From Cyrtodaria siliqua (Eukaryota; Mollusca; Bivalvia; Adapedonta; Hiatellidae), in NCBI GenBank assembly GCA_037043455.1, contig JAWPHD010010959.1, positions 1 through 64,000 on the forward strand: DNA of 64,000 nucleotides, in the 5' to 3' direction. The position numbers and the translations under genes were made by a program. The notes under the pieces are model-generated. The model did no database searches, had not been told where the DNA came from, and worked only from the letters and a program-made list of their open reading frames with translations. How positions within the stretch are numbered: the stretch's first letter is position 1; each line of letters opens with the position of its first letter. Below are positions 11,770 through 23,300 of the stretch, in pieces.

Positions 11770-13646
11770 CACACATAAGCAAGAGGAATCTTTATGTCAA
11801 TAAAGTTTACATTTGAAGCACTGCACTTGGTTTTGACGGCGACACTCACTTGTTGAATGGTTTGTAAGTCCACATTTGATGTATCTTTCTGCATTTTGAT
11901 ACCCTGCGTCTTGAGTATGAGAGTAGTGGTGCCGATATTCTTCATTTTTACGTTGATTCCTTCCTAGGTTACCATGTTTATCGTTGTTGTTGGTTTGCTG
12001 AAAATATCTGTTTGGAATCGTCTGGTCTTCATTGTATCGCCTTATATCACCAATTTCATAGTGACCGTTTCGGTTGTTTGATCGGCGAGAATCATGGTTC
12101 CGTGGGTAACGACTTTCTTCATTCCTGCTATGTTTTGATCCTTGACAACTGTAACTTGGTCCTGTGTAAGACAGATTGATCGAATAGGCACAATTCTCAA
12201 AGATTTCAACAATATGTAGGTGTGCGTCTATGGTACCGAGTACCCCTTTGATTCCTGATCTGGATAGATGTATGTTGTCACGGGGTTTGTAGAAATGGGA
12301 ACGCAATTGGTTCTGTTTGTCGTAGAAGGCAGAATTTGTGTCGATACACTTGATTCCATTTACTTTACTTAACTGAGTGATCACATTATTGTATCACCCC
12401 TTGGACATGATGTACACAGATACAAATTACAGCTTGAGTTTTTGCTTTTTATATGTGTCAGAAGCTGCTCATACTTTTCTTCAAAATATTCGATGTCTGT
12501 GTTTCTCGCTGCATTGTTCCACCGACATACACCACAATGTTGTCGAATTTGGCTATTTCAAAGATCTGCACTTTATCAATAATAATTTCAATAGTGGCAC
12601 CGGGAACAGGTTGACATTCGATATTTTTCTTCAAGCCTTTGCTGTTTACACCTGATAGTATAGAGTCACCAGTTATTCGTCTCTGTTTTCGCTCATTGTT
12701 TTGGGTAGTGGCCTGCTCTTGTTGCTTATCTTGTTTATTTTGCCCTGAAAGATGACCATATTTGAGTTTCTTGTTTGAACACTTTTCTGTTGATCTGGAC
12801 CTTTATTGTTTGACTCTGTGTGATCTCTCGTTAGAGCTGCACTGTAGGTAGCAGACCGTGGATTTAGTATGGGCTTCTCTCCAGTTGTGGTTCTTAAAGT
12901 CACAAATTGTTAATCAGCACCAAGGGTGGTTTCCGACAGTTCATGTACTGAAGGAGATCTGGAAATTTCCTGAGATCTTTGAAGTAGGGTTTCCAATTTT
13001 GTGCTTACACAACACAGTTGTTCTTGCAAACTTTTGCTTATTTGGTGTAGTTCAGCAATTTGAATACTGATCTCTGAGATGGAGCATTGACATTGCACCT
13101 ACTGAGCATTGATTTGTGCTTCCTGTGTGATACTGGAGTTACAGGTGGTGATGAATGCACATGTCGTGCCACAGTGGGGGTTGATGTCTGTTTATGTCCT
13201 CATCTGTTTTGGTGGCATACTGCTGATAGAGTCTTAATGCTTATCTTGAGAAGATAATATCCCTCCATAACATATGTCCCGGACCCAGAAATTGAAGCTA
13301 CATTATTGTCACTTGTCGGTGCGCACCATCTACCCTTTATGTGGGTTATGTAACTTGACCTTGCATCATTTAATACTTTTGGTTGCAGCTCATTACTAAC
13401 TGAGTCTATAAATTTACTGTAGAGGTCCTTTGAAGAAAACAATATGGTTATTTGACCATCACTAGGGATCACATGCTATAATATACCATTGAATCTGTCT
13501 TTAATTTTCTATTCACGTTCTGTTGTGGATGTCTTGGTAACTGCTGTTGAAAATAGAGACTGGGATTGACTTTGGGTCAGTGAAAGTGTTTCCTCTTCTG
13601 GTAATGTCAAGTCCTGACTTTGAGAAGAATCGGCTGAGTGTGACAT
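11770..13646 (-). pseudogene. LINE ORF1 remnant: SGNH/GDSL esterase domain and two CCHC zinc knuckles
   Basis: The ATG at 13644-13646 opens a Ser/Gln-rich N-terminus (SQSQDLTLPEEE). A predicted coiled-coil region follows (13098-12910; IQIAELHQISKSLQEQLC). The esterase segment starts with GDSILSGVN near 12680, has a VVYVGG block near 12540 (the expected GGND is seen as GGNN in the shifted frame), and ends with DNIHLSRSG near 12270, which contains the D-x-x-H of the SGNH catalytic triad. Two C-x2-C-x4-H-x4-C knuckles follow near 11880 and 11815. The first has its first Cys replaced by Tyr, and the second has a stop at the Gly position. Esterase-bearing ORF1 proteins are known from CR1-group LINEs. 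The order esterase then tandem knuckles is notable. Confidence 0.75.
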
Positions 13647-14109
13647 GATAACATTTAAATGACACTTCTTCATCTATGTGAGTGATCATTTTTATATAGC
13701 AATATCACATATTATTTCAGAACAGTGGTGATAATTCCATTCTTCTCTTTTATTTATCTTTATATAATTCCAGTAATTCACTTGTGAAAATTTATTTATA
13801 TTTTTACCCTATGACATGAGAAATGAATCAAAATTGTCATTAATAGGTCACAATAAATAACGATGACGTATACAGTCTATATATATATATATATCATATA
13901 TGACAAAACCCTTTGCCCTGCATTGAGCGAAGTGGCAGTTGACATAAAATACTACAAGTCCCCTATGTATCCACGTAGAGGGACCCCTTTACACTAGAGT
14001 AACAAAACCTGTTTATAAATGCATCCACATCTGGACAATAAAGTAAATTGTGTGAGTATTCTTTTACCCAATTGAAACCGTAGAGAGCACCAGCAGACTA
14101 GCCTGGATA
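13647..14109. other. Probable LINE 5' UTR and flank with a short (AT)n run
   Basis: Lies immediately 5' of the LINE ORF1 start on the minus strand and may include its 5' UTR, but no boundary or target-site duplication is visible. A short (TA)n run sits at about 13879-13895. Confidence 0.4.
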
Positions 14110-15245
14110 ACGTTTGTGTATAACGGGCCACAACGCTGTCAACAATCATTCAACCAGAACATGGCGATGATACGCGCAACTAGGCTTGGTACTGATCATC
14201 CCTGTCAAGCTTCATTGAAATCCGGCCAGGTGTTCAGGAGAACTAGTCTGTACACAGTTACGTTATTAAAACCTTTAAAGGGCTATAACTGTGCAAAATT
14301 TCATTCAACTGGAACACGGTGATGAGGTTTGATACTGACCATCCCCACCAAGATTCGTTGAAATCCGGCCAGGGTATCTGGAGAACTAGTTGGGACAAAG
14401 TTTACCTATAGCAACCTTTAAAGAGCCACAACTCCAACAAAAATCATTCAACCTGAACACAGCAACAATATGCACAACTACGCTTGGTACTGATAATTCC
14501 TGCCAAGTTTCATTGAAATCCAGCCAGGAGTTCAGGAAAAGTAGTCCGGATAAAGTTCATGTATAATGGAACATAACTCTGTCAAAAATCATTCAACAGG
14601 AACATGGCGATGATATGGGCAACTAGGCTTTGTACTGATCAAATCCGGCAAAAATTGTATACTAAAACCTATAAAGGGCCATAACTCTGCCAAAATCATT
14701 CAACCGGAACATGGTGACGATATGCACAATTAGGCTTGATACTGATCATCCCTAAACAGTTTCGTTGAAATCCGGCAAGGTGTTCAGAAGAGACTAATCT
14801 GGACAAAGTTTGTGTATTGAAAACTTTAAAGGTAATAACTCCGCAAAAAATCATTTAACTGGAACACGGCAATGATATGCACAACTAGGCTTGAAACTGA
14901 TCAACCGTGCCAAGTTTCGATGAAATCCGGCCAGGTGTTCATGAGAACTAGTCCGGAAAAGGTTTGTGCATTAAAACCTGTAAAGGGCCATAACTCGGCC
15001 GAAAACCTTTCAACCGGAACCCAGCGAAGGTACGCACAACTAGGCTTGGTACTGATCATCCCTGCAAAGTTTCTTTGGAATCCGGCCAGGAGTTCAGGAG
15101 AACTAGTCCGGACAATGTTTGTATACTACAACCTTTAAAGGGCCATAACTCCGCCAAAATCATTCAACCGGAACATGGTGACGATATGCACAACTAGGAT
15201 TGATACTGATCATCCCTGCAAAGTTTCGCTGAAATCCGGCCAAAT
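14110..15245 (+). repeat. Degenerate tandem repeat, ~145-155-bp units, about eight copies
   Basis: Each unit carries 'ataactctgccaaaa' followed by 'tcattcaaccggaaca', 'atgcacaactaggcttg', 'tgaaatccggccagg' and 'agaactagtc'. Unit starts fall near 14128, 14283, 14427, 14570, 14680 (a short unit), 14836, 14990 and 15145. Open frames in this stretch are by-products. The same style of block is widespread in molluscan genomes. Confidence 0.85.
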
Positions 15246-15289
15246 GAATGCCCTATCGTCTTAACGAGGCAAAATACAGCATTTTAACT

Positions 15290-15625
15290 AAATCAAGGAC
15301 CATAACTCCGGTGTTACTGGTCCGATCTGGCTGGTTTTCGAACTTTTTTGAGCTTTCATTGATATTAACAATCTGTGCAAGTTTGGTAAAGAACCAATAA
15401 TAAATGAAGGTGCTAGATTGTTCACAAGGCAGAGAATGGCATTTTCCAGAAAAAACAAGGGCCATGATCCGATCGAGCTGGTTTTCGAACATGTCCGAGC
15501 TTTCATTGATATTAAAAATCTGTACAAGTTTGGTAAAGATCAAATAATAAATGAAGGTGCTAAAATGTTCACAAGGCAGAAAATGGCATTTAAAAAAAAG
15601 ACAAGGGCCAATACTCTGGTGTTAC
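15290..15625 (+). repeat. Second degenerate tandem repeat, ~160-bp units, two copies plus a partial third
   Basis: Units share 'ttactggtccgatctggc', 'gagctttcattgatatta', 'caagtttggtaaaga' and 'ttcacaaggcagagaatggc'. The first begins near 15295, the second near 15462 and a truncated third near 15605, running directly into the satellite array. Confidence 0.8.
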
Positions 15626-15731
15626 TGATCCGATCTGGCTTATTTTTGAGTTCACTGGGTTACTATTGTGTTGTATGTGGATACCAGCAATGATAAGTAA
15701 GTCTTCTTACTTCACTGGGGCGTCATAGTGT

Positions 15732-16107
15732 TACTTCTCATGAACAGACTCAATAAAACCGAGTCTGCTGCTTTATTCTCTTAATTGTGATTGTTGCTCT
15801 CAAAGGATCACCTTTATCAGTATTTATTGACATTCACACTAGCGTTCGTTTAGTGCAGTGTGGCGGCTGTAAAAAGTCTCCCCGTGCTACGAATCAGTAG
15901 TGTTATTTTTTACTGGTCCTTTGGGACCAACGAGCCCAATTTAAGTGGCTTTGAAGTAGAATACCGCTTAAGCCGGTGCTACGGGGCGTGAGAAGTGTTG
16001 CTTCTTTCATTACTTCTCATGAACAGACTCAATAAAACCGAGTCTGCTGCTTTATTCTCTTAATTGTGTTTGTTGCTCTCAAAGGATCACCTTTATCAGT
16101 ATTTATT
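15732..16107 (+). mobile_element. 375-bp element with 95-bp terminal direct repeats, inserted in the satellite
   Basis: The satellite monomer is broken at about 15731 and resumes at about 16108. The insert begins and ends with near-identical ~95-bp copies (15733-15828 and 16011-16106) around 182 bp of unique sequence that has no reading frame. Each terminal copy contains the stem-loop CAGACTC-aataaaacc-GAGTCTG, which puts an AATAAA word in the loop. It may be a short TRIM-like element or a tandemly duplicated non-coding interspersed repeat. A 14-bp stretch of the monomer is missing at the junction, and no target-site duplication is seen. Confidence 0.7.
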
Positions 16108-16879
16108 TTATGCAGTGAAAATTAAGACTTCGTACTTCACTGGGCCACTATAGTGTTGTATGTGAATACCATCAGTCAAAAGTAAGTCTTCTTACTTCAC
16201 TGGGTCACTTTAGTGTTGTACGTCGATACCAGCAGTGAATAGTAAGATTCCCTACTTCACTGGGCCACTATAGGGTTGTATGTGGATACAAGCAGTGAAA
16301 AGTAAGTCTCCTTACTTCACTGGGTCACTATAGTGTTGTATGTGGATACCATCAGTGAAAAGTAAGATTCCCTACTTCATTGGGTCACTATAGTGTTGTA
16401 TGTGGATACCAGCAGTGAAAAGTAAGATTCCTTACTTCACTGCGTCATTATAGTGTTGTATGTGGATACAATCAGTATAAAATAAGTCTTCTTACTTCAC
16501 TGGTTCACTTTAGTGTTGTATGTGGATACCAGGAGTGAAAAGTAAGACTTTGTACTTCACTGGGTCACTATAGTGTTGTATGTGGATACAAGCAGTGAAA
16601 AGTAAGACTCCTTACTATTGGGTCATTTTAGTGTTGTATGTGGATATAAGCAGTGAAAAGTAAGTTTTCTTACTTCACTGGGTCAATATAGTGTTGTATG
16701 GGGATACCAGCAGTGAAAAGTAAGATTCCCTACTTCACTTGGTCACTATAGCGTTGTATGTGGGGACAGGCAGTGAAAAGTAAGACATCTTACTTCACTG
16801 GGTCACTACAGTGTTGTATGTGGATACCATCAGTGAAGAGTAAGATTCCCTACTTCACTGGGTCACTATAGTGTTGTAT

Positions 16880-18950
16880 GTAGGGACAGGCAGTGAAAAG
16901 TAAGACATCTTACTTCACTGGGTCACTACAGTGTTGTATGTGGATACCATCAGTGAAAAGTAAGACTTTTTAGTTCATTGGGTCACTATAGTGTTGTATG
17001 TGGATACACGCATTGAAAAGTAAACTTCATAATTCACTGGGCCACTATAGTGTTGTATGTGGATACCAGCAGTGAAAAGTAAGTATTCTAACTTCACTGG
17101 GTCACTATAGTGTTGTATGTGTATACACGCAGTGAAAAGTAAGACTTCATACTTCACTGGACCACTATATTGTTGTATGTTGATACCCGCAGTGAAAAGT
17201 AAGACTTCATACTTCACTGGGTCACTATAGTGTTGTATGTGGATACACACAGTGAAAAGTAAGTCTTCTTACTTTACTTGGCCACTATAGAGTTGTATGT
17301 GGATACACGCAGTGAAAAGTAAGACTTCATACTTCACTTGGTCACTATAGTGTTGTATGTGGATACAAGCAGTGTAAATTAAGACTTCTTACATCACATG
17401 GTCACTATAGTGTTGTATGTGGATACCATAAGTGAAAAGTAAGACTTCATACTTCACTTGGTCACTATAGTGTTGTATGTGGATACAATCAGTGAAAAAT
17501 AATTCTCCTTACTTCACTGGGTAACTAAAGTGTTGTATGTGGATACCAGCAGTGAAAAGTAAGATTCCCTACTTGACTGGGTCACTATAGTGTTGTATAT
17601 GGATACCAGCAGTGAAGAGTAAGATCCCTACTTCACTGGGTCACTATAGTGTTGTATATGGATACCATCAGTGAAGAGTAAGATCCCTACTTAAATGGGT
17701 CACTATAGTGTTGTATGTGGATACCATCAGTGAAAAGTAAGACTTTTTAGTTCATTGGGTCACTATAGTGGTGTATGTGGATACACGCATTGAAAAGTAA
17801 GACTCCTTACTATTGGGTCACTATAGTGTTGTATGTTGATACAAGCAGTGAAAAGTAAGTCTTCTTACTTCACTGGGTCACTTAAGTGTTGTATATGGAT
17901 ACCAGCAGTAAAGAGTAAGATTCCCTACTTCACCGGGTCACTATAGTGTTGTATGTGGATACAAGCAGTGAAAAGTAAGACTTCTTACTTCACTGGATCA
18001 CTATAGTGTTGTATGTGGATACCAGCAGTGAAAAGTAAGACTCCTTACTATTGAGTCACTATAGTGTTGTATGTTGATACAAGCAGTGAAAAGTAAGTCT
18101 TCTTACTTCACTGGGTCACTTAAGTGTTGTATATGGATACCAGCAGTAAAGAGTAAGATTCCCTACTTCATCGGGTCACTATAGTGTTGTATGTGGATAC
18201 AAGCAGTGAAAAGTAAGACTTCTTACTTCACTGGATCACTATAGTGTTGTATGTGGATACCAGCAGTGAAAAGTAAGACTCCTTACTATTGGGTCACTAT
18301 AGTGTTGTATGTGGATACCAGCAGTGAAAAGTAAGACTCCTTACTATTGGGTCACTATACTGTTGTATGTGGATACAAGCAGTGAAAAGTAAGACTTTTT
18401 ACTTCATTGGGTCACTATAGTGTTGTATGTGGATACACGTTTTGAAAAGTAAGACTTCTTACTTCACTTGGTCATTATAGTGCTGTATGTGGATACCAGC
18501 AGTGAAAAAAAAAGACTTCTTACTTCACTGGGTCACTATAGTATTGTATGTGGATACAAGCAGTTAAAAGTAAGTATTCTTACTTTACTAGGTCACTATA
18601 GAGTTGTATGTGGATATCATCAGTGAAAAGTAAGACTTCGTACTTCACTGGGTCACTATAGAGTTGTATGTGGATACCAGAAGTGAAAAATAAGTCTTCT
18701 TACTTCACTTGGTCACTAAAGTGTTGTATGTGGGTACCAGGTGTGAAAATAAAGACTTATTACTTCACTGGGTCACTATAGTTTTATATGTGGATACCAG
18801 CAGTGAACTGTAAGAAACCTTACTTCACTGGGTCACTATATAGTGTTGTATGTGGATACCAGCAGTGAACTGTAAGACTTCGTACTTCACTGGGTCACTA
18901 TAGTGTTGTATGTGGATACCAGCAGTGAACTGTAAGACTCCTTACATCAC
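16880..18950 (+). repeat. Satellite higher-order block, copy 1
   Basis: This run of about 35 monomers is matched monomer for monomer by 19212-21282 (offset 2331-2332 bp), including rare variants: the 'tttgaaaagtaag' monomer, the run of eight a's near 18505, and the TA-insertion monomer at about 18840. The duplicated unit is therefore far larger than the 60-bp monomer. Confidence 0.85.
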
Positions 18951-19211
18951 TGGGTCACTATAGTGGTGTATGTGGATACCAGCAGTGAAAAGTAAGACTT
19001 CATACTTCACTGGGCCACTATAGTGTTGTATGTGTATTCACGCAGTCAAAAGTAAGACTTCATCCTTCACTGGGCCACTAAAGTGTTGTATGTAGATACA
19101 CGCAGTGAAAAGTAAAACTTCTTACTTTACTGGGTCACTACAGTGTTGTATGTGGATACAAGCAGTGAAAAGTAAGTTTTCATACTTCACTGGATCACTA
19201 TAGTGTTGTAT

Positions 19212-21282
19212 GTGGGGACAGGCAGTGAAAAGTAAGACATCTTACTTCACTGGGTCACTACAGTGTTGTATGTGGATACCATCAGTGAAAAGTAAGACTT
19301 TTTAGTTCATTGGGTCACTATAGTGTTGTATGTGGATACACGCATTGAAAGTAAACTTCATAATTCACTGGGCCACTATAGTGTTGTATGTGGATACCAG
19401 CAGTGAAAAGTAAGTATTCTAACTTCACTGGGTCACTATAGTGTTGTATGTGTATACACGCAGTGAAAAGTAAGACTTCATACTTCACTGGACCACTATA
19501 TTGTTGTATGTTGATACCCGCAGTGAAAAGTAAGACTTCATACTTCACTGGGTCACTATAGTGTTGTATGTGGATACACACAGTGAAAAGTAAGTCTTCT
19601 TACTTTACTTGGCCACTATAGAGTTGTATGTGGATACACGCAGTGAAAAGTAAGACTTCATACTTCACTTGGTCACTATAGTGTTGTATGTGGATACAAG
19701 CAGTGTAAATTAAGACTTCTTACATCACTTGGTCACTATAGTGTTGTATGTGGATACCATAAGTGAAAAGTAAGACTTCATACTTCACTTGGTCACTATA
19801 GTGTTGTATGTGGATACAATCAGTGAAAAATAATTCTCCTTACTTCACTGGGTGACTAAAGTGTTGTATGTGGATACCAGCAGTGAAAAGTAAGATTCCC
19901 TACTTGACTGGGTCACTATAGTGTTGTATATGGATACCAGCAGTGAAGAGTAAGATCCCTACTTCACTGGGTCACTATAGTGTTGTATATGGATACCATC
20001 AGTGAAGAGTAAGATCCCTACTTAAATGGGTCACTATAGTGTTGTATGTGGATACCATCAGTGAAAAGTAAGACTTTTTAGTTCATTGAGTCACTATAGT
20101 GGTGTATGTGGATACACGCATTGAAAAGTAGGACTCCTTACTATTGGGTCACTATAGTGTTGTATGTTGATACAAGCAGTGAAAAGTAAGTCTTCTTACT
20201 TCACTGGGTCACTTAAGTGTTGTATATGGATACCAGCAGTAAAGAGTAAGATTCCCTACTTCACCGGGTCACTATAGTGTTGTATGTGGATACAAGCAGT
20301 GAAAAGTAAGACTTCTTACTTCACTGGATCACTATAGTGTTGTATGTGGATACCAGCAGTGAAAAGTAAGACTCCTTACTATTGAGTCACTATAGTGTTG
20401 TATGTTGATACAAGCAGTGAAAAGTAAGTCTTCTTACTTCACTGGGTCACTTAAGTGTTGTATATGGATACCAGCAGTAAAGAGTAAGATTCCCTACTTC
20501 ACCGGGTCACTATAGTGTTGTATGTGGATACAAGCAGTGAAAAGTAAGACTTCTTACTTCACTGGATCACTATAGTGTTGTATGTGGATACCAGCAGTGA
20601 AAAGTAAGACTCCTTACTATTGGGTCACTATAGTGTTGTATGTGGATACCAGCAGTGAAAAGTAAGACTCCTTACTATTGGGTCACTATATTGTTGTATG
20701 TGGATACAAGCAGTGAAAAGTAAGACTTTTTACTTCATTGGGTCACTGTAGTGTTGTATGTGGATACACGCTTTGAAAAGTAAGACTTCTTACTTCACTT
20801 GGTCATTATAGTGCTGTATGTGGATACCAGCAGTGAAAAAAAAAGACTTCTTACTTCACTGGGTCACTATAGTATTGTATGTGGATACAAGCAGTTAAAA
20901 GTAAGTATTCTTACTTTACTAGGTCACTATAGAGTTGTATGTGGATATCATCAGTGAAAAGTAAGACTTCGTACTTCACTGGGTCACTATAGTGTTGTAT
21001 GTGGATACCAGCAGTGAAAAATAAGTCTTCTTACTTCACTTGGTCACTAAAGTGTTGTATGTGGGTACCAGCTGTGAAAATAAAGACTTATTACTTCACT
21101 GGGTCACTATAGTTTTATATGTGGATACCAGCAGTGAACTGTAAGAAACCTTACTTCACTGGGTCACTATATAGTGTTGTATGTGGATACCAGCAGTGAA
21201 CTGTAAGACTTCGTACTTCACTGGGTCACTATAGTGTTGTATGTGGATACCAGCAGTGAACTGTAAGACTCTTACATCACTG
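19212..21282 (+). repeat. Satellite higher-order block, copy 2
   Basis: Near-identical copy of 16880-18950 with only scattered substitutions and single-base indels, for example one a missing in 'gcattgaaagtaaac' near 19345. It breaks off around 21285, where copy 1 continues with different monomers. Confidence 0.85.
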
Positions 21283-22114
21283 GGTCACTATAGTGTTGTA
21301 TGTGGATACACGCAGTGAAAAGTAAAACTTCTTACTTTACTGGGTCACTATAGTGCTGTATGTGGATACAAGCAGTGAAAAGTAAGTTTTCATACTTCAC
21401 TGGATCACTATAGTGTTGTATGTGGATACCAGCAGTGAAAATTAAGACTTCTTACTTCACTGGGTCACTATAGTGTTGTATGTTTGTTCACGCAGTGTAA
21501 AGTAAGACTTCATATTTCACTGGGCCACTAAAGTGTTGTATGTGGATACACGCAGTGAAAAGTAAAACTTCTTACTTTACTGGGTCACTATAGTGTTGTA
21601 TGTGGATACAAGCAGTGAAAAGTAAGTTTTCTTACTTCATTGGGTCACTATAGTGTTGTATGTGGATACCGGCAGTGAAAAGTAAGACTTCTTACTTCAC
21701 TGGGTCACTACAGTGTTGTATGTGGAAACACGCAGTGAAAAGTAAGGCTCCTTACTTCACTGGGTAACTATAGGGTTGTATGTGGATACAAGCAGTGACA
21801 GTAAGTCTTCTTACTTCACTGGATCACTATAGTGTTGTATGTGGATACCATCATTTAAAAGTAAGACTTCATACTTCACTTGGTCACTATAAGTTTGTAT
21901 GTGGATACAATCAGTGAAAAATAGGTCTTCTTACTTCACTGGCCACTATAGTGTTGTATGTGGATACCAGCAGTGAAAAGTAAGACTCCTTACTATTGGG
22001 TCACTATAGTGTTGTATGTGGATACCAGCAGTGAAAAGTAAGACTCCTTACTATTGGGTCACTATATTGTTGTATGTGGATACAAGCAGTGAAAAGTAAG
22101 ACTTTTTACTTCAC

Positions 22115-23300
22115 CGGGTCACTATAGTGTTGTATGTGGATACAAGCAGTGAAAAGTAAGACTTCTTACTTCACTGGATCACTATAGTGTTGTATGTGGA
22201 TACCAGCAGTGAAAAGTAAGACTCCTTACTATTGAGTCACTATAGTGTTGTATGTTGATACAAGCAGTGAAAAGTAAGTCTTCTTACTTCACTGGGTCAC
22301 TTAAGTGTTGTATATGGATACCAGCAGTAAAGAGTAAGATTCCCTACTTCACCGGGTCACTATAGTGTTGTATGTGGATACAAGCAGTGAAAAGTAAGAC
22401 TTCTTACTTCACTGGATCACTATAGTGTTGTATGTGGATACCAGCAGTGAAAAGTAAGACTCCTTACTATTGGGTCACTATAGTGTTGTATGTGGATACC
22501 AGCAGTGAAAAGTAAGACTCCTTACTATTGGGTCACTATATTGATGTATGTGGATACAAGCAGTGAAAAGTAAGACTTTTTACTTCATTGGGTCACTATA
22601 GTGTTGTATGTGGATACACGCTTTGAAAAGTAAGACTTCTTACTTCACTTGGTCATTATAGTGCTGTATGTGGATACCAGCAGTGAAAAAAAAGACTTCT
22701 TACTTCACTGGGTCACTATAGTATTGTATGTGGATACAAGCAGTTAAAAGTAAGTATTCTTACTTAACTAGGTCACTATAGAGTTGTATGTGGATATCAT
22801 CAGTGAAAAGTAAGACTTCGTACTTCACTGGGTCACTATAGTGTTGTATGTGGGTACCAGCTGTGAAAATAAAGACTTATTACTTCACTGGGTCACTATA
22901 GTTTTATATGTGGATACCAGCAGTGAACTGTAAGAAACCTTACTTCACTGGGTCACTATATAGTGTTGTATGTGGATACCAGCAGTGAACTGTAAGACTT
23001 CGTACTTCACTGGGTCACTATAGTGTTGTATGTGGATACCAGCAGTGAACTGTAAGACTCCTTACATCACTGGGTCACTATAGTGGTGTATGTGGATACC
23101 AGCAGTGAAAAGTAAGACTTCATACTTCACTGGGCCACTATAGTGTTGTATGTGTATTCACGCAGTCAAAAGTAAGACTTCATCCTTCACTGGGCCACTA
23201 AAGTGTTGTATGTGGATACACGCAGTGAAAAGTAAAACTTCTTACTTTACTGGGTCACTATAGTGTTGTATGTGGATACAAGCAGTGAAAAGTAAGTTTT
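22115..23300 (+). repeat. Satellite higher-order block, copy 3 (partial)
   Basis: Repeats the second half of the block, including the 'ttgagtcac' short monomer near 22226, the long-A monomer near 22686 and the TA-insertion monomer near 22958. It then continues into monomers like those at 18960-19150, so it resembles copy 1 more than copy 2 at that end. Some monomers found in copies 1 and 2 are missing (for example around 22845). Confidence 0.75.

Larger units (their letters stand above)
9118..13646 (-). mobile_element. CR1-like non-LTR retrotransposon, nearly full-length but 3'-truncated and decayed
   Basis: The element reads from 13646 down to 9118. ORF1 begins with an ATG at 13646 and carries a GDSL/SGNH-type esterase signature followed by two CCHC zinc knuckles. 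ORF2 begins at 11589 with an apurinic-type endonuclease and continues with a reverse transcriptase that keeps its YADD catalytic motif. Both frames are broken by stops and shifts. Similarity stops at about 9118, just after the RT thumb motif IQPHIDYCNT, so the last part of ORF2 and the 3' UTR are missing. That is unusual, because target-primed reverse transcription normally truncates the 5' end. A later deletion or recombination is therefore more likely than incomplete reverse transcription. The esterase ORF1 fits the CR1 group by family knowledge. Confidence 0.8.

Noticed and set aside
16975..19581. Two near-identical minus-strand open frames of 87-91 codons
   Set aside because: They lie wholly inside the 60-bp satellite and are identical only because that block is duplicated.
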